A program made the translations under genes and the position numbers. From contig QMVZ01000009.1 of the NCBI GenBank assembly GCA_003661365.1, forward strand, positions 1-21,787: a stretch of 21,787 nt of DNA, given 5' to 3'. Within the stretch, counting starts at the first letter, position 1; each line of letters starts with the position of its first letter. The notes under the pieces are model-generated. The model was not told where the DNA came from and did no database searches. It saw nothing but the letters and a program-made list of their open reading frames with translations. The DNA comes from Thermoproteota archaeon (GTDB lineage Archaea > Korarchaeota > Korarchaeia > Korarchaeales > Korarchaeaceae). Of this stretch, positions 13,592 to 18,863 are shown piece after piece.

Positions 13592-14522
13592 GGACGTTAA
13601 AGAAGCACTACTTAAATCTGGAGTCTCACCAAAAGTCATAGATCAACTGTTTAAGCTTGGAATAGATGAAGTACGCTATATGACAAGCTCTGAGCTTGTG
13701 GAAAAGCTAAAAATAGATAGCAAAACTGCGAGAAAAATTCTTAGGGCGATTGGATCTACTTTCGTTGAGATCAAACCCGCTTCGGAGGTGATCATGCATA
13801 AGAAAAGGCTGAAGATAGGAGTTAAAGAGATAGATGATCTTCTAGGCGGAGGATTGGAGCAGGGCACGCTAATTGAACTTTATGGTAGACCTGCTTCTGG
13901 GAAAACCCAGATGGCAATGCACATCACCATAAACGCCAGACTTGATGAGAAAGAGGGAGGCCTCAGTACAAAGGTATTCTACATAGACACCGAAAGGGGA
14001 TTCTCTCCAGCGAGGATAGAAGAGATGTGCCGATTTAGGAGACTGGATCCCCAGAAGATAATGGATGGGATCCTGTATGTTAGCGCAGGTAGTACGCATG
14101 AACTATTTGTAGCCGCAGAAAGAGCGTTAGATTTGATTAAGGACGAGGGTGTTGGGCTTATCATAGTGGACTCGTTGTTAAGCCCATTTAGGTTGGAGTT
14201 TCAGGGAATAAAGGAGCTTGCCCCTAGGCAACAAGCAGTGAAAGAACTCATGAGGATCCTAAAGAGGGCTTGTGAGAAGGACGCGATAGTTTTCCTGACA
14301 AATCAAGTAGTTGGAAGGGTTGGGAGAGGAATAGAGACGGAGAAATATAGGCCAGCAGGTGGCTTTGTGCTTGGTCACATACCTAATTTGGTACTTTTGA
14401 TAAGAAGGCTGAAAGGAAACAGAAGACTGATTAGAGTCGTTGATTCATCTTATTTGGAGGAAGGAGAAGCTATATTTGCCATAGATAAGGCGGGCATAGT
14501 TCCAGTTAGCCCTGATTGGTAA
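13575..14522 (+). CDS. radA: DNA repair and recombination protein RadA
   Basis: The 315-residue protein has the archaeal RadA/Rad51 plan: an N-terminal helix-hairpin-helix domain (about 5-60, ELVEKLKIDSKTARKILRAIG), then the RecA core with Walker A GRPASGKT (104-111), YIDTERGFSPARI, Walker B LIIVDS (195-200), the PRQQAVKELMRIL helix, NQVVGRVG, the loop-2 region with GGFVLGHI, and the end VDSSYLEEGEAIFAI. RadA polymerises on single-stranded DNA and catalyses strand exchange. I chose GTG at 13575 because GGAGG lies eight bases upstream; a TTG at 13560 would overlap that binding site. Its start lies inside the 3' end of carS. Compared with most archaeal RadA, the P-loop reads GRPASGKTQ instead of GEFGSGKTQ and the sequence is somewhat diverged, but all catalytic elements are present. 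Confidence 0.9.
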   Translation: MNLRVKDVKEALLKSGVSPKVIDQLFKLGIDEVRYMTSSELVEKLKIDSKTARKILRAIGSTFVEIKPASEVIMHKKRLKIGVKEIDDLLGGGLEQGTLIELYGRPASGKTQMAMHITINARLDEKEGGLSTKVFYIDTERGFSPARIEEMCRFRRLDPQKIMDGILYVSAGSTHELFVAAERALDLIKDEGVGLIIVDSLLSPFRLEFQGIKELAPRQQAVKELMRILKRACEKDAIVFLTNQVVGRVGRGIETEKYRPAGGFVLGHIPNLVLLIRRLKGNRRLIRVVDSSYLEEGEAIFAIDKAGIVPVSPDW

Positions 14523-14555
14523 GTTTTATTTGTTTCAACAAGGCAAGGGGAGAAG

Positions 14556-14993
14556 GTGAGTAGCTTGGAGGAGGTTCCAAAAGGAAGGTACTATACAAAA
14601 ACGCACGAGTGGTTATCTATTGTTTCTGGAAACGTGGTTAGGATAGGGATAACTCACTACGCCACCCATCAATTAGGAGATCTAACTAGTGTTGAAGTAA
14701 AGCCTGTTGGAACTGAGATCAAGAAAGGTGAGGCCTTTGGAATTGTGGAAAGTGCAAAGGCTTCTGAATACATATATTCGCCAGTTAGTGGGAAGATAAC
14801 CGCGGTTAACAAGGAAGCAGGAGTTATGGAGGAGAAGGAAGAGGCCTTTGTGGTCGGGGAACTTGAGAAAATAACAGCGGATCCTTATGGAGAAGGGTGG
14901 CTCATTGAGATGGAGGCCAAAGACCTCGATAAGGAAATCCAAGATTTGCTTTCTAAAGAGGAGTATGAGGAGTACCTAAAAACCCTTTCTTGA
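14556..14993 (+). CDS. gcvH: Glycine cleavage system H protein
   Basis: The 145-residue protein has the GcvH core: YYTKTHEWL (12-20), VRIGITHYATHQLGDLTSVE (28-47), and the lipoylation site GIVESAKASEYIYSPVSG, in which K68 would carry lipoate. Then come GKITAVNKE and DPYGEGWLIEME, as in canonical H proteins. It shuttles the aminomethyl group from the P-protein to GcvT. The start is GTG at 14556 after GGGGAGAAG; a TTG at 14565 is possible. The gene lies 33 bases after radA and 5 kb from gcvPA-gcvPB on the other strand, so it is not in their operon. A TTTTATTT tract at 14523-14531 may give it its own promoter. The C-terminal tail is acidic. Confidence 0.94.
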   Translation: MSSLEEVPKGRYYTKTHEWLSIVSGNVVRIGITHYATHQLGDLTSVEVKPVGTEIKKGEAFGIVESAKASEYIYSPVSGKITAVNKEAGVMEEKEEAFVVGELEKITADPYGEGWLIEMEAKDLDKEIQDLLSKEEYEEYLKTLS

Positions 14994-15055
14994 GCTTTGA
15001 ATTTAACGCTCGTTTATTATGGATAATTGTTTAAAAGTAGAGTAGGTGCGTGGAT

Positions 15056-15073
15056 TCAGTTTAAAAGAACTGA
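15056..15073. promoter_or_regulatory. Inverted repeat around a TATA-like box upstream of hef
   Basis: TCAGTT (15056-15061) and AACTGA (15068-15073) flank TAAAAG, so a TTTAAAAG box sits at the centre of a 6-bp inverted repeat. The box is about 33 bases before the hef ATG at 15097, suitable for a leaderless or very short leader. A repressor site overlapping the TATA is conceivable. Confidence 0.4.
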
Positions 15074-15096
15074 GAGCTAAATAGAATAGCTTGCAC

Positions 15097-17349
15097 ATGG
15101 AATATGAGTCGTCTGAAAACTTCATACGGCACCCGCTAATAAAGCCGAAAAAGCTAGAAGCAAGGCTATATCAACAGTTCATTTCAGCCAGAGCCGTTGA
15201 GGAGAACACGTTAGTAGTGCTCCCTACCGGGCTGGGGAAAACTTCCATCGCTGCTATGGTAATGGCCCACAGGTTACAAAAGTTTCCCCACGGAAAGGCC
15301 ATGATATTGGCCCCTACTAGGCCTCTTGCAATTCAACATCACCGCTTTTTCTCTGAAGTGCTGAATATAGAGGAAGATCAGATCGTTTTGATAACAGGAG
15401 CCGTGCCACCAGATAAGAGGGTCGACCTCTGGACTTCTGGAAGGGTCTTTTCAGCTACGCCCCAAACAGTCGAAAACGACATTCTTACTGGAAGGCTGGA
15501 CCTTTCTGACTTCGTTTTGCTGGTCTTTGACGAGGCTCACAGAGCAGTGGGCGACTATTCCTACACGCTGATAGCTAGACATTACGCGGACAAAGCAAAA
15601 AATCCTAGGATATTGGGACTGACAGCATCGCCGGGAAGCAGCAAGGAGAAGATCTTAGAGATAATAAACAACCTTCACATAAAGCACGTCGAAGTCAGAT
15701 CTAGGAGAAGCCCAGATGTCAGAAGATATGTGGCCGAACTCAAGATAGATTGGGTCAGAGCCCCTCTTCCGGAGGATTATAAGTCAATTTTAGATGAGTT
15801 AAGGTCTTTTTACAAGGATTTACTGGATAAACTCAAGGAAAGAGGGATAATTGAACTGGGAAGAAGGGATTACGTCAGGCTCAAGGATCTTCTGCGATTA
15901 AGAACCGAAACGATAACTCGCATGGAGGACAGGTTTGCAGCGGTTATAGTTGCGGCCCTAATAAAGCTCCATTACTTCATGGATTTGCTAGAAACTCAAG
16001 GTCCTGAGCCGGCCAAGAGGTATCTGGAAAAGGTCGTCAAGAGGCGAAGGAGGGCTGCTTCGGATAGGCTCCTTTTAGAGGATAGGAGGGTTCTCAAGGC
16101 GTGGAAATGGTTAGCTTCGCTCCCAAAAGGGAGCGTTCATCCCAAACTAAAGGAATTGGCCTCTATAATAGACAAAGAAGGTATAAAGCATGGTAAAAAA
16201 GCAATAATCTTCGTAAATTATAGGAAAACCGCTGAGACAGTCTTAGAGTACCTAACTGAGAAAACGGGAGTAAGTGCTTCTCTATTCATAGGACAAAGCC
16301 GAAGAGAAGAGCTGAAGGGAATGAGTCAGGAGGAGCAAAAGAGGATCCTACAGGATTTTTCTTCGGGAAAGTACGACCTTTTGGTCGCTACTAGCGTTGG
16401 AGAAGAGGGTTTAGACATACCAGAGGTAGATTTGGTCGTTTTCTACGATGCAGTTCCCTCCGTAATAAGGCACATCCAGAGAAGAGGCAGGACTGGCAGA
16501 GGCAGGCCAGGAAAAGTCGTTGTCTTGGTGTCTGGGAAGAAAGAAGAGTCTTTCTACTGGTCTACCGTGGTCAAGGAGAGGAAGATCATGAAAGCCCTTC
16601 GGGAAGTGAGTTCCGAGGTAAAAGAAAGGGAAAGACATCCAACCTTAGATAAGTTCTCAGCAGAAGAGCAGGAGAAGCCTTCAGCCGAGAGAAAGGTTCC
16701 TGAGGTGATCGTAAGGGTAGATGTGAGGGAACTTGGAGGGGAAGTTGTTAGGAGGCTAGCGTCTTTTAATGACGTAAAAATAAGCGTTTCTAGATTAGAA
16801 GTCGGGGACTACATCATCAGCGATGAGATAGCAATTGAGAGAAAGACCGTAGACGATCTAGCATCCTCTCTGGTCGACGGGAGGATATTCGATCAGATGA
16901 AGAAGCTTAAAGCAACGTATAAGAGGCCAATCCTCCTCATTGAGGGAGAAACACCTTACAGAGCGAGCAAGAGGGGTGTTAACCCGCGATCTTTGATGGG
17001 ATTGGTTGCAAGCCTAGTAACAGGAGGTTTGCCCGTTTTGTGGGCGAAAAACCCTGAAGAAAGCGCTGAACTAATCAGGTTAATGGCGATAAGGGAGCAG
17101 ACCGATAAGAGGGTAATTCCTGAGATAAAGCATCCTCCAGCAATTGATGAAAGGGCAGTGCTGGAGAGGGTTCTTACCGGAATTCCAGGAGTCGGAGTTG
17201 TCATCGCTAGGAACTTGTTAAGTGCATTTGGAACTCTTAGACGGGTTTTTTCGGCCTCTGAAGAGGAGCTTCAGTCGGTTGAGGGAGTTGGCCCTCAAAT
17301 AGCTAAGAGGATAGTTGAATTTGCCACAAGAGAATACGGTGAGGAGTAA
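15097..17349 (+). CDS. hef: Hef: fused SF2 helicase and XPF-family nuclease
   Basis: The 750-residue protein combines two enzymes. Residues 1-500 are a DEAH superfamily 2 helicase: Walker A LPTGLGKT (42-49), DEAH (145-148), LTASPG (175-180), motif V TSVGEEGLDIPEVD, and motif VI RHIQRRGRTGRG (458-469). Residues 540-680 are an XPF/Mus81 nuclease with VDVREL, VGDYIISDEIAIERKTVDD (569-587, the GDxxxERKxxxD active site intact). Residues 690-750 are a tandem helix-hairpin-helix domain (GIPGVGVVIARNLL, VEGVGPQIAKRI). Hef unwinds and cuts stalled forks and flaps and is the archaeal relative of FANCM/XPF. Crenarchaeal XPF usually lacks the helicase half, so a full-length form informs lineage. I prefer ATG 15097; a TTG at 15091 is in frame. 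The stop overlaps the next gene as TAATG. Confidence 0.95.
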   Translation: MEYESSENFIRHPLIKPKKLEARLYQQFISARAVEENTLVVLPTGLGKTSIAAMVMAHRLQKFPHGKAMILAPTRPLAIQHHRFFSEVLNIEEDQIVLITGAVPPDKRVDLWTSGRVFSATPQTVENDILTGRLDLSDFVLLVFDEAHRAVGDYSYTLIARHYADKAKNPRILGLTASPGSSKEKILEIINNLHIKHVEVRSRRSPDVRRYVAELKIDWVRAPLPEDYKSILDELRSFYKDLLDKLKERGIIELGRRDYVRLKDLLRLRTETITRMEDRFAAVIVAALIKLHYFMDLLETQGPEPAKRYLEKVVKRRRRAASDRLLLEDRRVLKAWKWLASLPKGSVHPKLKELASIIDKEGIKHGKKAIIFVNYRKTAETVLEYLTEKTGVSASLFIGQSRREELKGMSQEEQKRILQDFSSGKYDLLVATSVGEEGLDIPEVDLVVFYDAVPSVIRHIQRRGRTGRGRPGKVVVLVSGKKEESFYWSTVVKERKIMKALREVSSEVKERERHPTLDKFSAEEQEKPSAERKVPEVIVRVDVRELGGEVVRRLASFNDVKISVSRLEVGDYIISDEIAIERKTVDDLASSLVDGRIFDQMKKLKATYKRPILLIEGETPYRASKRGVNPRSLMGLVASLVTGGLPVLWAKNPEESAELIRLMAIREQTDKRVIPEIKHPPAIDERAVLERVLTGIPGVGVVIARNLLSAFGTLRRVFSASEEELQSVEGVGPQIAKRIVEFATREYGEE

Positions 17350-17804
17350 TGCGTGTTAGAGAGGTCCACAGCGTTAACCTTGGCAAGGAGGAGAAGCAGG
17401 TCATCAAGTTCTTATTTGGCTTGTTGAAGATGGACGGTTGTGTTGACCTAACGCTAACAAGTATCTCTTCCAAGAGGAAAACCCAGCACGTTTACAGAAG
17501 GATTTCGGTTAAGATAAACGATGGAAGTGGATATGTGCCAATTAACAGCAGGATAATTGCCAAGACATCCGTGGAATTCATTATTGGAGACAGAGTTTCG
17601 GCGGATTTCTTGCTCACATTCTCTTACTATTACCGAGGAGAAAAGAGTAAGAAGATAAGATTGGCTGACGATGTTTACGTTCTTACGCTTAGGAATAACA
17701 AAGGAACCATATGTCTTGAGCTAACTCCATGGCATGGTCTATTTAGGATCACGCCAAAGGCTGTTTTACGCATGTTGTTATGGGAAGCAGGGCTTCTGAA
17801 GTAG
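17349..17804 (+). CDS. Unrecognised 151-residue protein translationally coupled to Hef
   Basis: I do not recognise the family. The ATG at 17349 shares a base with the hef stop (TAATG), with GAGGAG immediately upstream, so it is very likely co-expressed with Hef. Residues 1-30 look helical (LGKEEKQVIKFLFGLLKMDG). The middle (35-130) is rich in alternating hydrophobic residues typical of beta strands (VDLTLTSISS, RRISVKIND, SVEFIIGD, DFLLTFSYYYRG, DVYVLTLRN, TICLELTPWHG). The last 20 residues form a hydrophobic helix (KAVLRMLLWEAGLLK). There are no metal-binding motifs, Walker boxes or membrane segments. A small beta-barrel or OB-like nucleic-acid-binding accessory is possible, but nothing in the sequence proves it. 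It ends 23 bases before a convergent gene. Confidence 0.7.
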   Translation: MRVREVHSVNLGKEEKQVIKFLFGLLKMDGCVDLTLTSISSKRKTQHVYRRISVKINDGSGYVPINSRIIAKTSVEFIIGDRVSADFLLTFSYYYRGEKSKKIRLADDVYVLTLRNNKGTICLELTPWHGLFRITPKAVLRMLLWEAGLLK

Positions 17805-17827
17805 AGATTTGGCTATTATTTCGTTCC

Positions 17828-18178
17828 CTATTTCTCAGTTATCCTCTTAATCTTATGGATAGCGTCCAAGATGCCGTTCAGCAGGTTTACAAGGATCGTG
17901 AGCTCTTGGTAATTTTCCGACGCAGATATCTCTCTTGTAACCTCTTCTGCCTTAGAAGACAACATATCCTTGAGTTCGAACAACTTTAACCTCAGCAACT
18001 CTTCCGCTGCCTCCTCGTCCGACTTGACCAAGATGTACCTGGCGTTGCAAACTGGACACACCGTTTCGTCGTTTGTCTGGAACAAAGGAGCCCCGCAGTT
18101 AGGACATACCTCGCTAAGCATCTTCCAGCCTCTTTTTAGGGCTTCTGAAATTCTTCTTGACTTCTCTTCTAGGGGCAT
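17828..18178 (-). CDS. Zinc-ribbon protein of the SSSCA1/ZNRD2 (autoantigen p27) family
   Basis: The 116-residue protein has an N-terminal helix (SRRISEALKRGWKMLSEV) directly followed by a zinc ribbon CPNCGAPLFQTNDETVCPVC (Cys 25, 28, 41, 44) and then a helical C-terminal half (EEAAEELLRLKLFELKDMLSSK and a second helix). The pattern, a gly/lys helix leading into CPxCGxPLF and then CPVC, is that of the archaeal members of the Sjogren syndrome/scleroderma autoantigen 1 family (COG1645). Their molecular role is not established. The ATG at 18178 is chosen; a TTG at 18187 would add three residues. A TTTTAAAG box at 18216-18225, shared with the divergent UPF0147 gene, would give a short leader. Confidence 0.8.
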   Translation of the reverse strand: MPLEEKSRRISEALKRGWKMLSEVCPNCGAPLFQTNDETVCPVCNARYILVKSDEEAAEELLRLKLFELKDMLSSKAEEVTREISASENYQELTILVNLLNGILDAIHKIKRITEK

Positions 18179-18215
18179 ATCAGCCAATGGCTATCTCTTA
18201 TACTACCCTCCTTAA

Positions 18216-18225
18216 GATTTTAAAG
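18216..18225. promoter_or_regulatory. Shared AT box between zinc-ribbon gene and UPF0147 gene
   Basis: GATTTTAAAG contains the palindromic core TTTTAAA. It lies about 40 bases from the ATG at 18178 on the minus side and about 66 bases from the ATG at 18287 on the plus side, the latter leaving a leader of about 40 bases. It is the only clear TATA-like site in this gap. Confidence 0.45.
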
Positions 18226-18264
18226 GCAGAAGTCGGTGTGCTACGATGACTTGTTAACACCATC

Positions 18265-18283
18265 CCCGTGAACGGGAGGTGAT
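18265..18283 (+). promoter_or_regulatory. Leader hairpin partly overlapping the UPF0147 ribosome-binding site
   Basis: CCCG (18265-18268), loop TGAA, CGGG (18273-18276) form a small hairpin whose right arm shares bases with the very strong binding site GGAGGTGAT (18275-18283), three bases before the ATG. It might modulate access, but at high growth temperature a 4-bp stem is weak. Confidence 0.3.
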
Positions 18284-18286
18284 ATC

Positions 18287-18553
18287 ATGAGAAAGCAAGA
18301 ATATGCTTCAGAGATTGAGAGGGCTGTACAAATTTTAGATAGAATCTCTCAGGATAGAGGGGTTCCTAAGAACATTAGGAGAGCAGCTACAGAGGCGATA
18401 GACGCCCTAAGGGATGAAAGTCAGAGCTATGGAGTTAGAGCCAGTAAGGCTATATCAATACTTAATGAGATAATAAACGACATAAACATGCCATTCCCGA
18501 CGAGAAGCCAGATTTTGCTAACAGTGGGTATTTTGGAAAGGATAAGAGATTAA
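18287..18553 (+). CDS. UPF0147 family protein
   Basis: The 88-residue, almost entirely helical protein matches the archaeal UPF0147 family: AVQILDRISQDRGVPKNIRRAATEAIDAL is the conserved core (about residues 14-42), followed by VRASKAISILNEI and INMPFPTRSQILLTVGILERI. Members are small soluble helical-bundle proteins of unknown function found across archaea. The ATG at 18287 has one of the best binding sites in the window (GGAGGTGAT). The stop codon lies inside a perfect inverted repeat that looks like a terminator, suggesting a single-gene transcript. Confidence 0.9.
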   Translation: MRKQEYASEIERAVQILDRISQDRGVPKNIRRAATEAIDALRDESQSYGVRASKAISILNEIINDINMPFPTRSQILLTVGILERIRD

Positions 18554-18578
18554 TCGGGTCTCTTATCCTCTTATTTTT
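18539..18578 (+). terminator. Intrinsic-terminator-like hairpin at the end of the UPF0147 gene
   Basis: AGGATAAGAGA (18539-18549) and TCTCTTATCCT (18559-18569) are perfectly complementary over 11 bp with a 9-base loop, followed by CTTATTTTT (18570-18578). The left arm contains the last codons of the gene and the stop codon is at the loop edge. Archaeal termination relies mainly on the T-tract, so a hairpin this strong is unusual. A further TCTCTTAT at 18590-18597 could pair with the same left arm. Confidence 0.6.
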
Positions 18579-18597
18579 GGTTAAAGAGGTCTCTTAT

Positions 18598-18817
18598 TGA
18601 GAAAATCACTTCCGTACCATCTTAGAGGGCATAAACCCGTTAAAAAGAGAGAACCTGATCTTTCAAAAGTAGCAGGATTAAAAACAGAGGCGAATACATG
18701 ACCTTACCATGAGGCGAAGATGGCATAAACCCGTCAGTCTTCTTATGGTAGAAGCCATCAAAACGAACTTGCAGGGACATTGAAAACAGAATTTTAATGT
18801 CAAAGAAACAAATGAAT
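18598..18817. repeat. Intergenic region with two copies of GGCATAAACCCGT
   Basis: Exact copies of GGCATAAACCCGT lie at 18628-18640 and 18722-18734, 94 bases apart on the same strand. Each is preceded by TACCAT (18615-18620, 18705-18710) at a distance of 7 and 11 bases. The second copy is in the loop of a hairpin made by TACCAT with ATGGTA (18745-18750) and GAAGA (18716-18720) with TCTTC (18738-18742). The first copy has no equally good stem. No open reading frame explains the region. It may hold a small RNA, a protein-binding site pair or part of a long leader, and I cannot tell which. Confidence 0.5.
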
Positions 18818-18826
18818 TTTTTATAT
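18818..18826 (+). promoter_or_regulatory. TATA box of the surface-protein gene
   Basis: TTTTTATAT lies about 42 bases before the ATG at 18864, placing initiation near 18848 and leaving a leader of about 15 bases with GAGG at 18851-18854. The same GAGG can pair with CCTC (18859-18862) just before the ATG. If the start is here, the upstream repeats are not in the leader. Confidence 0.55.
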
Positions 18827-18863
18827 GTTTTAACGGCATTTTCTTGCAAAGAGGCTTTCCTCA

